Of a DNA stretch of 33,499 nucleotides, positions 15,905 to 23,950 are shown in pieces (position 1 is the first letter of the stretch; every line of letters begins with the position of its first letter). The stretch covers positions 1-33,499 of the forward strand of contig JBCCHY010000009.1 of the NCBI GenBank assembly GCA_039028495.1, written 5' to 3'. The notes below the pieces were generated by a model. It was given only the letters and a program-made list of their open reading frames with translations, did not search any database and was not told the DNA's origin. The translations under genes and the position numbers were made by a program. Source of the stretch: JBCCHY01 sp039028495 (GTDB lineage Bacteria; Patescibacteriota; Saccharimonadia; Saccharimonadales; VXPC01).

Positions 15905-15953
15905 TTATACCTCCGTGACGCAATCTCTCTGCCAAGCAGACTAGCTGCTTGCG
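15905..15953 (-). promoter_or_regulatory. Hairpin in the ssb leader plus ribosome site
   Basis: On the minus strand CAAGCAG and CTGCTTG pair around CTAGT, with outer CTCTG/CAGAG support. GGAGGTATAA ATG follows about 15 bases later. It could tune ssb translation; no terminator-like T tract follows. Confidence 0.4.
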
Positions 15954-16117
15954 CCAGAGACTGCTTTTGGCACAGCTTGTGTATTTTCTTGCTGCGGGAC
16001 GCAGTCGCAGTACCTTTTGTACAGCTCCTTGGCGTGTCCTCGCAGAAAATCACAATCTGTACTCAAACACGGAGCTATAAAACATCCGGAGAGTAAACAG
16101 ATTGCTGCACCAAGTTG
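15941..16117 (-). CDS. Possible small lipoprotein-like reading frame without a normal start
   Basis: The 285-base gap between rpsF and ssb holds one open frame of 58 codons from after a TAA (16118-16120) to a TAG (15941-15943). It reads QLGAAICLLSGCFIAPCLSTDC, then a charged helix with three Cys (CDF...YCDC) and an Ala/Ser tail. LLSGC resembles a lipobox. There is no ATG or GTG; only a TTG at 16064-16066 inside, which would remove the lipobox and has no ribosome site. It may be a decayed or frameshifted gene, or chance. Low confidence. Confidence 0.2.
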   Translation of the reverse strand, partial: QLGAAICLLSGCFIAPCLSTDCDFLRGHAKELYKRYCDCVPQQENTQAVPKAVSGASS

Positions 16118-16190
16118 TTAAATTACGTTTATAGTTCCTTTGGAGAACTCTCTGTCGTTTTTTAGGGTTTTTTGTTATTGCCCTATTTTA

Positions 16191-16559
16191 CTACTTTTTG
16201 TCCGACTCTTCTTTCGAGTCTTCGCGGTCTACTTTTTTGCGCTGAGATTTAGCAAGCTTTGCCTTGGCAATAGCTTTTTCGTCAGGCTTTGTGACCAGGA
16301 ACCTAATCACTTCGTCAGTGATTTTTAGGTTTGACTCAATTTTTGAAACAGATTCTCCATCCATCTCTACTGTATAGAACACATATACAGCGTGCTCATT
16401 CTCACCTATCTTATAGGCGAGCTTGCGCTTGCCCCAGACGTCTTCGTCTGTGACCTTGCCACCACACTCGGCGACGATCTTTTTTACTTTGTCTGCGCCT
16501 TTATCTAGATCTATCTCTAGATCCGGATGATATAGCACAGCTAATTCAAACTTTCCCAA
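16191..16559 (-). CDS. rpsF: 30S ribosomal protein S6
   Basis: 122 residues from the TTG at 16559 (MGKFELAVLYHPDLE...), chosen because AAGGAGT lies 5 bases upstream and S6 proteins begin near this point; extending the frame upstream adds sequence unlike the family. The core fold is clear ('ECGGKVTDEDVWGKRKLAYKI' and 'AVYVFYTVEM'). A Lys/Glu/Asp-rich tail (residues 100-122) is longer than the minimal S6 end. S6 binds S18 on the 30S platform. A strong promoter lies at 16628-16656, giving a leader of about 60 bases, so this gene is not leaderless. Confidence 0.93.
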   Translation of the reverse strand: MGKFELAVLYHPDLEIDLDKGADKVKKIVAECGGKVTDEDVWGKRKLAYKIGENEHAVYVFYTVEMDGESVSKIESNLKITDEVIRFLVTKPDEKAIAKAKLAKSQRKKVDREDSKEESDKK

Positions 16560-16627
16560 TGTAGACTCCTTCCTTTGGTTAACGGCTATGCGTCCTATTG
16601 ACCACAACCTGAAGTTTGATGGGATAA

Positions 16628-16656
16628 ATTATAGACCATCTACCCCTGTTGATCAA
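16628..16656 (-). promoter_or_regulatory. Promoter of the rpsF-ssb-rpsR cluster
   Basis: -35 TTGATC (16651-16656), 17-base spacer, -10 TATAAT (16628-16633). The -35 overlaps the last codons of the upstream gene. It is the best sigma-70-type match in the window. Confidence 0.65.
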
Positions 16657-17381
16657 GCGGCCAGTACGCACCTCAGGCTATCGACTAGCGATGTCGTATC
16701 TCTTGTACCAAGAATATGCCTCACTACGGCCTGTTCCGGATGTCTAGGTGCTGTGTACTTTTGACCTCCCCTCTGAACTGCTCTTGGTAGCCTCCCAGAT
16801 CTCCATGCCCGCATATAGTCTTGCCTAATCGGATCTGTACCGGCTCGTGCTGCATCTAGCAATAATTGTTTTGCGATATACCTACATCTTTGCTCATTAC
16901 TCGATAGACAAAGCTCCTCGAGCAATACAGGATCTGCATCAATCTTAGTCGCGTAGCGCAGTACTTCAGATAGTATGAACTTACTAGATGCACTTGTGTT
17001 GCTAGCAATTTCTCCAGACTCCCAAAGTCTACGTCTAACACGCTTACTAACACTTACTACTGAATATGCGTCTCCATGAAAGCTCACACCTAACCGAGGT
17101 ACATAGCCTAAATTGCATAGTAGTGCAGCACCAAATCTTTCAAGCCTAGTCTCAGGCCGAGGAACACCGTAGAAATGCGCATGATAGCTCGAGTGGTCCC
17201 ATACGCTGACCTTTTGAGTCCTAGATGATCTAAGCGCCGGAAGACCAGAATCCCAAGGACCTTTATAGTCTGCTTTGACATGCCAGTGATGATGCCTATT
17301 ATTGGTGCCTGGTCCCTTACCCAGCTTACCCACAATCACATAGGGTATACCTAAGTGATCTGTCGGTGCAGTTTCTCTCAT
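16653..17381 (-). CDS. Unknown protein with an HNH-like His-rich N-terminal region
   Basis: 242 residues, basic, no signal peptide. The N-terminal third has 'NNRHHHWHVK' (residues 27-36) and about 25 residues later 'VWDHSSYHAHFYG', a His pattern that resembles HNH-type nucleases found in CPR and actinobacterial genomes; no Cys pairs are present. The remainder is helical (CRYIAKQLLLDAARAG) and ends in an Arg-rich stretch. The start ATG at 17381 has a leaderless-type promoter. Nuclease function is a weak inference; an RNA-binding role is equally open. Confidence 0.55.
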   Translation of the reverse strand: MRETAPTDHLGIPYVIVGKLGKGPGTNNRHHHWHVKADYKGPWDSGLPALRSSRTQKVSVWDHSSYHAHFYGVPRPETRLERFGAALLCNLGYVPRLGVSFHGDAYSVVSVSKRVRRRLWESGEIASNTSASSKFILSEVLRYATKIDADPVLLEELCLSSNEQRCRYIAKQLLLDAARAGTDPIRQDYMRAWRSGRLPRAVQRGGQKYTAPRHPEQAVVRHILGTRDTTSLVDSLRCVLAA

Positions 17382-17388
17382 TAACAGA

Positions 17389-17417
17389 ATTGTAACATTC
17401 GGATGATTAGATTCTAA
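17389..17417 (-). promoter_or_regulatory. Promoter of the HNH-like gene, leaderless
   Basis: -35 TTAGAA (17412-17417), 17-base spacer, extended -10 TGTTACAAT with TACAAT at 17389-17394, then 7 bases to the ATG at 17381. Confidence 0.55.
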
Positions 17418-17428
17418 GCATGAGCTTT

Positions 17429-19693
17429 TTAAGCTAGCTGGTCGTCAAGAGGAATCTCATCAGTGCCGTCGGGCTCTGCATCCCCGCCGCCGAACACGTC
17501 CTCTAGGCTACCGACAAGAACCTCACGAGGTCTCGATCCGTCGGCTGGCCCTATAATGCCCTGTTCTTCCATAGATTCGATAATCCTTGCCGCTCTAGCG
17601 TAGCCTATCCGTAGGCGCCTCTGCAGGAGACTAGTGCTTGCCTTACCGCCCTCTACAACCACAGTTACCGCATCTCGCCACATGTCATCATCTGCATCCA
17701 TACCCGAGCCGTCCATAGGCGCTACTACACCGCCTTTGCCATTGAACTGCACTGGCTGACTAACCACCTCGTCGTCATATTGTGGAGGCCGCTGTTGGCG
17801 CAAGAAGTCACAGACTTTCATCGTCTCGTCATCGTCTATAAATGCACCCTGGACACGTTTTGGTTTAGGCATTTGTGATGTACTGAACAGCATGTCACCC
17901 ATACCAAGCAGCTTCTCTGCACCAACCTGGTCGATAATCGTCCGGCTGTCTACCTGACTGGCAACAGTAAAGGCAATTCGTGCTGGTACGTTGGCTTTGA
18001 TGAGGCCAGTGATCACATCGACTGACGGTCTCTGCGTGGCAAGTACTAAGTGTATACCAGCAGCACGAGCCTTTTGCGCGATACGAACAATCAGTGCCTC
18101 GACATCGCGGGCAGCCATCATCATAAGGTCCGCGAGCTCATCAATAACTATCACCACATAGGGCATATGGTTCTCACCTGGCAAGTTATTGTACTCAGAT
18201 ATATTGCGCTTGCCGGCGTCGGCAAATGTGCGTAGACGTCTCTCCATCTCTGCTACCGCCCATTTCAGCGCGCTGATGCATTTCTCTGGCTGAGTTATGA
18301 CGGGTGTCAGCAGGTGTGGGATGTCGTTGTACGGAGTAAGTTCCACCTGTTTCGGATCAACAAGGATTAGCTTGAGCTCACTAGGGCTCAGGCGGTATAG
18401 CATGCTGGTGAGTAGCGTATTAATCATCACCGACTTACCAGAGCCAGTCTGACCTGCGATGAGTAGGTGGGGCATCTTCTCCAGAGAACCTAGCTCGGGT
18501 AGACCAGCGATATCTTTACCGATCGTAAAGTTTAGGCCACCTGCTTTGGCGCTGGTCCACTCGCGGCTGGACAGAAGACTACTCAGGCGTACGGTGGCTG
18601 ACTTTTTATTCGGCACCTCTATACCTACCGCTCTCTTGCCTGGAATAGGCGCCTCTATACGTATACTCTGCGCTGCTAGATCTAGCGCTATGTTGCTCTC
18701 TAGGCTCGTGATCTTTGTAAGCTTGATACCTGACGGTGGCTTGAGTGTGTATTGTGTGACTCTAGGACCTATATTTGCGCCCTCCATCTCTGCGTCTATA
18801 TTAAAGTTAGCGAGTGTTTCGCGGATTGTCTCGGCGTTTTCCTGTACATTACCTGCATCCGCTTTGTCCTGTTTTTGATTAAGCAGGTCAATCTTAGGAA
18901 ACTTCCAATCTGGGTCAAGAGCTAGCGTCAACGCATCGGCGGCTTGATCCAGATTGAGGTCTTTATCCATGCTGTTTTTTAAGCTAACTTTGGCCTTTTT
19001 TATAGGAGTTTCTTTAGCTGGTGCTGTTTCCTGCTTACTCTCTACAGGAACTCCTTTGTTCAGCTTGAACTTGCTTTGTTTCTTAGTCTTCAGCTCCGCA
19101 AGATCTGTGGTCTCTTTCTTTTCTTTAGGCTTGCGCGTAAACAATGCTCGAAGAGGTCGCACCACTGCTCCTAGGAAAGCTTTCGGAGATATCCCAAAAG
19201 TGAATAGAAATGCTATCAGCGCCAGAACTGCCAGCAATATAAATGCCGTAGCGGTGTTCAAAAATGCCAAGAATACCGAACTCACAAGATGCCCGATTGT
19301 GCCTCCGTATTCCCCATCGCCAGCTATGTCGCTAGCCATCGTACGATCAGCGAACACATGAACACTAGCAGCAAGTGCCGCCAGACCGGCGAATGATGAG
19401 GTCAGCTTGGAAAAAGGAATTATATTATCCTCATGCTTGAGCTTCTGCACGGCCAGATACACAACAATTATTGGCACTAGTACGTAGGCGCTGACTCCAA
19501 CCAACCAAGAAGCAATATCGAATAGAGCAACTGGTAGTTTACCGCCCCATCCCAGGCCACCGAGCAATATGAATACCGATAGCAGAATCAGTAGGAATGC
19601 AAAGGCTTGCCGCATAAACGGGCTACTACCCTTAGACTTTTCAGTCTTTTTCTTGGCAGGTTGCTTCTTTTTTGCTGTTTTTTTCTTTGCCAT
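17429..19693 (-). CDS. ftsK: DNA translocase FtsK/SpoIIIE
   Basis: 754 residues. A Lys-rich N-terminus (1-25) precedes four membrane helices (about 28-50, 57-82, 97-115, 137-168), then a charged linker. The motor follows: Walker A GQTGSGKS at 414-421, Walker B VIVIDELADLM at 514-524, and 'LATQRPSVDVITG' beyond. The C-terminal gamma winged helix ('TSLLQRRLRIGYARAARIIESMEEQGIIG') recognises the chromosome's orienting sequences. The enzyme pumps DNA through the division septum. It has its own promoter and ends 48 bases before the next gene. Confidence 0.97.
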   Translation of the reverse strand: MAKKKTAKKKQPAKKKTEKSKGSSPFMRQAFAFLLILLSVFILLGGLGWGGKLPVALFDIASWLVGVSAYVLVPIIVVYLAVQKLKHEDNIIPFSKLTSSFAGLAALAASVHVFADRTMASDIAGDGEYGGTIGHLVSSVFLAFLNTATAFILLAVLALIAFLFTFGISPKAFLGAVVRPLRALFTRKPKEKKETTDLAELKTKKQSKFKLNKGVPVESKQETAPAKETPIKKAKVSLKNSMDKDLNLDQAADALTLALDPDWKFPKIDLLNQKQDKADAGNVQENAETIRETLANFNIDAEMEGANIGPRVTQYTLKPPSGIKLTKITSLESNIALDLAAQSIRIEAPIPGKRAVGIEVPNKKSATVRLSSLLSSREWTSAKAGGLNFTIGKDIAGLPELGSLEKMPHLLIAGQTGSGKSVMINTLLTSMLYRLSPSELKLILVDPKQVELTPYNDIPHLLTPVITQPEKCISALKWAVAEMERRLRTFADAGKRNISEYNNLPGENHMPYVVIVIDELADLMMMAARDVEALIVRIAQKARAAGIHLVLATQRPSVDVITGLIKANVPARIAFTVASQVDSRTIIDQVGAEKLLGMGDMLFSTSQMPKPKRVQGAFIDDDETMKVCDFLRQQRPPQYDDEVVSQPVQFNGKGGVVAPMDGSGMDADDDMWRDAVTVVVEGGKASTSLLQRRLRIGYARAARIIESMEEQGIIGPADGSRPREVLVGSLEDVFGGGDAEPDGTDEIPLDDQLA

Positions 19694-19743
19694 AACTAGT
19701 TAAAAGTATAGCCTTGTTTGTATTTTTTTGACATAACTAACTT

Positions 19744-19772
19744 ATTGTAGCATAAATAACAACAAAAGTAAA
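19744..19772 (-). promoter_or_regulatory. Promoter of ftsK
   Basis: -35 TTTACT (19767-19772), 17-base spacer, extended -10 TGCTACAAT with TACAAT at 19744-19749. The leader to the ATG at 19693 would be about 45 bases. A second TATACT at 19705-19710, 11 bases before the ATG, could give a very short leader instead. Confidence 0.5.
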
Positions 19773-19789
19773 TACTCTACGCCTAGCCA

Positions 19790-19849
19790 GGGGTTACATT
19801 CAGGCGGTGACTAACCCCATTTTGTATGATCGTATAAAAATGGGGTTTA
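19790..19849 (-). terminator. Strong hairpin at the end of the IMPase-family gene
   Basis: AACCCCATTTT (minus strand, 19837-19847) pairs with AAAATGGGGTT (19813-19823) over 11 bp, beginning in the stop codon. No T tract follows. A third segment, TAACCCC at 19790-19796, can pair with GGGGTTA (19812-19818) instead, so two folds compete. Confidence 0.45.
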
Positions 19850-20686
19850 GTTATTTAGCAGCTCGACAAGTTGTGCGCCAAGTTTTTTGTCCCTGGCAAT
19901 GATCAAACCATCTAAAGGTTGTCTCCAGTCATGCTCATCCAGATCTCTACCGCACTGATCAGTCACCCAGCCGTCCATGAGATGTTCAGCTATCATGGCT
20001 GCGGGTACATAGTCATGCGGTCTTATTCGTGTACCAGAGTACACAGCAAAGTCTGTTTGACCGAGCACTACCCTAGCGGCAGCCATACCCATAGAGGGGG
20101 TATTCCTACGTGACCCCGGGTGCAGGCCATCAAAGCTCACCCTTTCTTGCTCTGGCCCCCAGTGCGAGTAATCATAAAGCCCTGCTACGTATTCATTTGC
20201 TACCACCTGTGCGGGCGGCATACTGCTGCCTTCTGTTGCCATACCCTTTACTACTAAAAATGCTTCATATACTGGTGATATGCGCTCAACTACTGCAGCT
20301 GCTGGACGGGTTTCACCCGGAGCCATCAAAAAAGCCATTACGCTAGATTCACACTGCTCAGGATCTTTCTTAGCTACTGCATCTATAAAGCCACTAGTAC
20401 CATCAATTGGGTCTACTCCCCATACGTAGCCAGTTGGATCATCCGGCTCAAATACCGCCTCTTCCCCGATGACAGTATCATTTGGAAAGTTTCTGAATAC
20501 ACTTAGTATAAAGAGCTCGTTTAGATGGGTATCCCACGGAGTCACCTTTGTCCCGTCAGGCTTGACCCTAACCTCGCAATAATCATAGTTAAATGCCTGC
20601 AGTGCTAGCGTGCTGCATTCTTTTACTGCTCGAGCGAGTAGAGGTATGCGTCTTTGTGTCTCCAGGCTGATTAGGCTATTGCTCAT
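19847..20686 (-). CDS. Inositol monophosphatase family phosphatase
   Basis: 279 residues. Metal-binding motifs of the family are present: GEE at 74-76, VDPIDGT at 91-97, and the C-terminal 'PHDYVPAAMIAEHLMDGWVTDQCG', where HD-xxxAA replaces the usual WD-xxAA. Members hydrolyse inositol phosphates, 3'-phosphoadenosine phosphate or sugar phosphates in the cytoplasm with Mg2+. Which one is not decidable from the sequence; PAP or sugar phosphatase activity is plausible in an organism with few pathways. It is monocistronic, with its own leaderless promoter and a strong hairpin at the end. Confidence 0.85.
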   Translation of the reverse strand: MSNSLISLETQRRIPLLARAVKECSTLALQAFNYDYCEVRVKPDGTKVTPWDTHLNELFILSVFRNFPNDTVIGEEAVFEPDDPTGYVWGVDPIDGTSGFIDAVAKKDPEQCESSVMAFLMAPGETRPAAAVVERISPVYEAFLVVKGMATEGSSMPPAQVVANEYVAGLYDYSHWGPEQERVSFDGLHPGSRRNTPSMGMAAARVVLGQTDFAVYSGTRIRPHDYVPAAMIAEHLMDGWVTDQCGRDLDEHDWRQPLDGLIIARDKKLGAQLVELLNN

Positions 20687-20692
20687 AGCTCA

Positions 20693-20721
20693 AACATATA
20701 GTGCTAGGGCTCACATGTTAA
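20693..20721 (-). promoter_or_regulatory. Promoter of the IMPase-family gene, leaderless
   Basis: -35 TTAACA (20716-20721), 17-base spacer, -10 TATGTT (20693-20698), then 6 bases to the ATG at 20686. Confidence 0.55.
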
Positions 20722-20735
20722 GTAACGCTTTTTAC

Positions 20736-21389
20736 CTAAACTATCATGTCAGAATCTAGTTCATCGGTAAAAGTAATGTCTATGGGCATGCTGTCGTCGT
20801 ACCCTACCCAGTGGGTTTTGCCATTTTTTGTTTGTTTCTCAATCAACTCACCATCATATTCTGCTGTCCATAGTTGGCCTGTACGGTGAGTGATTAGCTC
20901 ATCATGTTGGTAGTAGCGAATGTTGTATGTAGCCTGAGCGTGGAGGCTCTTAATCTGCAATGGATCAAGACCTCTTTTTTCGATAAGCTGCCTGGCTAGA
21001 GCGGGGAATTTCTCTCCTATGCGGAGTTTGCGGTGCGGTAGACTGGTTCGCCCTATCATCGGCTGACGACTACTCTCATAGACCAGCAGCTTGCCATTTG
21101 ATCGCACACGAAGTAGTAGGCCTACTGTTGGTCGTAGCTTGAACCTCTTTGCATCGAACGAGGTTCCATCAACGACCAATTTGCCTAGAGCGGTCAATGT
21201 ATAGCCTTGGTCCGTCTTCTCTATTAGACCCTGCTTTATCATGCCGTTTAAGTGATAGTTGAAAGCATTACCAGCCATGCCGTCAGGTAGTAAATCTTTA
21301 TGGCTAACATGCTCGGCATACGTTAGCTTTTCTAGAACGCTGCGCTGCAAGTGATGCAGTAGATCTATATCCGAGCTATATATATCCAT
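20736..21389 (-). CDS. Winged-helix protein fused to a degenerate Nudix domain
   Basis: 217 residues. Residues 1-75 form a winged helix ('GNAFNYHLNGMIKQGLIEKTDQGYTLTALGKLVV'). Residues 84-215 have a Nudix-like strand start (RPTVGLLLRVRSNGKLLVYE), but the Nudix box is damaged: GEKFPALARQLIEKRGL at 125-141 lacks the paired Glu that bind metal. It is probably a sensor or regulator that binds a nucleotide rather than hydrolysing it. The ATG overlaps the upstream stop as TAATG, so it is translated with the hypermodification-type protein and is likely its partner or regulator. Confidence 0.7.
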   Translation of the reverse strand: MDIYSSDIDLLHHLQRSVLEKLTYAEHVSHKDLLPDGMAGNAFNYHLNGMIKQGLIEKTDQGYTLTALGKLVVDGTSFDAKRFKLRPTVGLLLRVRSNGKLLVYESSRQPMIGRTSLPHRKLRIGEKFPALARQLIEKRGLDPLQIKSLHAQATYNIRYYQHDELITHRTGQLWTAEYDGELIEKQTKNGKTHWVGYDDSMPIDITFTDELDSDMIV

Positions 21390-22357
21390 TAGTATTTAAG
21401 TATATTCCATTTTGGTGGCAGAAACGGCTGGTCTACCTTAGATCTGGGTTTAAACGTGGATTTCATCCGTTTACGAGCAGACTTGATGTCAGGCCGTACG
21501 ACTCGGGCGTATTTGTCGGTTTCACAAAAGAGTCCTTGGCAGTCGATTGATTGTAATCGTCTACCAAACAGTGTCGGCGCCTCGTATCCATAGCTATGAG
21601 CCAATTCTTCCTGATTGTGTTGGATCCACTGGATGAGCTCGGCTGTTGACTTGCTGCCTTTAGACTCAAAACACTTAGCTATGCCGCGCTCAGCTCCAGG
21701 ACCCGCTACAACAAATGAATCTTCAGGGAAATCAATAGCAGCCGAGTAGTTCATATCAATCGCAATCTGATATGCCATGAACTTACCAATGAGCGGCAGC
21801 TCTAGTAAAGCCTCATAGACTTGCTGCAATGACTCTGCGGACAATATGCGATCAAGCGTATCGTATTCACCAGATGCAATACGACTAAATAGTTCCGCAT
21901 GATTGGCGTGCTTACTAGCCGCATCAAACGCATTATTGGCACATAGTATGAATGCGCCCGTATATATAGACTGTCCTGACGACTTCAGGTCATCTAGTGC
22001 GGCGACAAATGTCTGTTTATCAAATGCACTGTCAGTGATCTGCCCCACGCTATTTTCTAGATAAATCCACGTCTCGGGTTTGCTAAAAAAGCGGAAAACT
22101 AGTGCCCTGAATAGCTGCGCTCGCGGCTCATTGGGGACATCATCTGCATACAACACGTCCGTCAATAAGAACTGTGTGACTCTATCGAGCACTCTGTACA
22201 CGTTACAAAACTTGTACTGCTGCAATACGGAGTCGTCCGTCCAAGGCTGAGACTCTCCTTCTAGCCGCCTGAGATAAGCCTGATGACGCTCACTGGCAAA
22301 GTGCCAATACAGCTCAAAGACATCGTCTCGAGGCACAACTCCATCATAGTTAATCAT
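21389..22357 (-). CDS. Putative DNA base hypermodification protein (HMUDK helical/aGPT-Pplase type)
   Basis: 322 residues from the ATG at 22357 (MINYDGVVPRDD...). A longer frame exists, but an extended -10 (TGTTATTCT) lies 7 bases before this ATG. The first 80 residues match the helical domain of hmdU DNA kinases and alpha-glutamyl/putrescinyl-thymine pyrophosphorylases: 'YWHFASERHQAYLRR', 'QPWTDDSVLQQYKFCNVYRVLDRVTQF'. A later conserved-looking stretch is 'LLELPLIGKFMAYQIAIDM' followed by 'PGAERGI'. In phages these enzymes build bulky thymine derivatives; their role in cellular genomes is unsettled. No P-loop is visible, so the pyrophosphorylase-like branch fits better than the kinase. Coupled to the wHTH/Nudix gene. 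Confidence 0.65.
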   Translation of the reverse strand: MINYDGVVPRDDVFELYWHFASERHQAYLRRLEGESQPWTDDSVLQQYKFCNVYRVLDRVTQFLLTDVLYADDVPNEPRAQLFRALVFRFFSKPETWIYLENSVGQITDSAFDKQTFVAALDDLKSSGQSIYTGAFILCANNAFDAASKHANHAELFSRIASGEYDTLDRILSAESLQQVYEALLELPLIGKFMAYQIAIDMNYSAAIDFPEDSFVVAGPGAERGIAKCFESKGSKSTAELIQWIQHNQEELAHSYGYEAPTLFGRRLQSIDCQGLFCETDKYARVVRPDIKSARKRMKSTFKPRSKVDQPFLPPKWNILKY

Positions 22358-22364
22358 GGAATTT

Positions 22365-22373
22365 AGAATAACA
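22365..22373 (-). promoter_or_regulatory. Extended -10 promoter of the hypermodification/Nudix pair
   Basis: TGTTATTCT with TATTCT at 22365-22370, 7 bases before the ATG at 22357. Leaderless start expected. Confidence 0.5.
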
Positions 22374-22406
22374 GCTCTCCTCAAAATAGCCCGTCCTTAC
22401 TGCTTC

Positions 22407-22415
22407 TGGTATATT
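22407..22415 (+). promoter_or_regulatory. Extended -10 promoter of the GNAT gene
   Basis: TGGTATATT with TATATT at 22410-22415, 6 bases before the ATG at 22422. It is divergent from the promoter at 22365-22373. Confidence 0.5.
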
Positions 22416-22421
22416 CTGAGT

Positions 22422-22958
22422 ATGAGGACAACTCCCTTAGATACAAGCAAACCAGGCGTCAAACTAGTAGAGCCTGATGTTGAGCGCGATGCAGACGTGA
22501 GCATGCATTGGCTGGTAGGTGATTTAGGGGTAGCGACCTTGCTAGCCATGGGTGTACCCGCAAAAAACATTAGTGAACCGCACATCGATAACGAAGTGCA
22601 GAGAATAAAGGACTTTATCGCTAACCCAGACCAGCTGAACTGGACAATACTCTATGAGGAGAACCCTGTAGGAGCAGTGTGGGTTGACCTAAGACCTGTG
22701 GACACCGTGCATGCACCAGCTATACATATCATGATTGGAGATCTTGAGGTAAGAGGTAAAGGAGTGGGTCAAGCATCGATATCGGCCGTTGCTAAACATC
22801 TGCAATCATTAGGCCATAACATCATCTACTCCAGGCATCTGATCTCAAACTCTGGAGCAGCAAAGCTGCTGCAAAGAATAGGATTCAGAAATGATGGAGA
22901 AACTTACACAGATAAAGATAGTCTAGAGTGGCAGAATGTAAAGCTACTATTTAAGTAG
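22422..22958 (+). CDS. GNAT family N-acetyltransferase
   Basis: 178 residues from the ATG at 22422; the frame is open upstream, but the promoter position fixes this start. The acetyl-CoA loop is 'VRGKGVGQASISAV', preceded by the strand 'PAIHIMIGD' and followed by 'LISNSGAAKLLQRIGFRNDGE', the usual N-x-x-A-x-x-x-Y/L-x-x-x-GF pattern. It transfers an acetyl group to an amine; the substrate is unknown (protein N-terminus, sugar amine or antibiotic are all possible). It overlaps the end of the convergent transporter gene by 12 bases. Confidence 0.85.
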   Translation: MRTTPLDTSKPGVKLVEPDVERDADVSMHWLVGDLGVATLLAMGVPAKNISEPHIDNEVQRIKDFIANPDQLNWTILYEENPVGAVWVDLRPVDTVHAPAIHIMIGDLEVRGKGVGQASISAVAKHLQSLGHNIIYSRHLISNSGAAKLLQRIGFRNDGETYTDKDSLEWQNVKLLFK

Positions 22959-23789
22959 TAGCACACCGACGACACTCACCGACGCTGCGAGCAGCTTTTT
23001 CTTGAGATTGCCCCGCTCACCCAGAATTATAGCTGCAGCAATTGCAGTAAAAACTGCTTTAGTCGCAGCTAGAGACGATACTAGAGAGACATTACTAGTA
23101 AGCACAGCTGATAACTGAAATAGCATGTTCTGGATATTCCCCATCACACTGGCGCCAACTATCAGCTTGAGTTCTTGCTTTACCAGCGGGATGTCTTTGA
23201 TCAATTGCTTGCCAAAGAATATGACTCGAAAGGTACTAGCAATCATGAAGCCCCACGCCAACGCCAAAGGCAGTCCAGCCTCAACCACGACCTGACGAGA
23301 TGCAAGCACAATTATGCTCAGCAGGATCGTTGAGACAGCTACGAGCCACAGATCCCGCAGAGGTATCTTAAGTCTACCGATAATCAGAGTGCTGAGCAGA
23401 ACTAGCCCAGCTCCAGTCAACTGGATTTTATTCAGTCCTTCACCCAAGAACAAGCTACCAAACAACCCGACGGGCAGCAAGTACATCCTGGTAAACGTGT
23501 CCATCACGGCCGTATCTAAATGACGGCGAGCATAGAAATTAAAATAATTATTGAGCAGCGCCGCTGTCGCGTCCAGTAGGACAAAAGGCAGCAACCCTAA
23601 GCTTGGTGGCATAAAACCACCAGCATAGACTACCAATCCTATATTAATTGGTAGTCCCACAATTATGTTCCTGGCTAGTCCAGATACATATGGGTTAAGC
23701 CTCGACGTTTTAGCAAACTGTCTATTGATTAGTGAACCACCCGTTGTGGCAATCATGTACATGACAAATATTAAATGCCATAATTCCAT
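22947..23789 (-). CDS. DMT superfamily (EamA-like) transporter
   Basis: 280 residues with about ten membrane helices in two similar halves, as in EamA permeases. The first half shows 'YARRHLDTAVMDTFTRMYLLPVGLFGSLFLGEGLNKIQLTGAGLVLLS'-type pattern (Glu after a Phe-Leu-Gly, then a Gly-rich helix) and the second half repeats it as 'IILGERGNLKKKLLAASVSVVGVLLL'. DMT proteins move small metabolites; the substrate is not predictable. AAAGGA lies 8 bases before the ATG. The leader is over 200 bases long and strongly structured (23790-24118), which suggests expression control. Confidence 0.85.
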   Translation of the reverse strand: MELWHLIFVMYMIATTGGSLINRQFAKTSRLNPYVSGLARNIIVGLPINIGLVVYAGGFMPPSLGLLPFVLLDATAALLNNYFNFYARRHLDTAVMDTFTRMYLLPVGLFGSLFLGEGLNKIQLTGAGLVLLSTLIIGRLKIPLRDLWLVAVSTILLSIIVLASRQVVVEAGLPLALAWGFMIASTFRVIFFGKQLIKDIPLVKQELKLIVGASVMGNIQNMLFQLSAVLTSNVSLVSSLAATKAVFTAIAAAIILGERGNLKKKLLAASVSVVGVLLLK

Positions 23790-23950
23790 AAGGAATCCTT
23801 TCCTTTTTTACCTGAACGAAGAGATGTAGTGTTCAGTTTTTTAGTTTTGATAATCAGGCTTCAATAAATTGAAGCATCATCCACAAAACTAAATGTGCGG
23901 CGCTAAAGCTGGTTGACGGGTTTTAGCCCTTGGCAATGTGACTAGACCTG

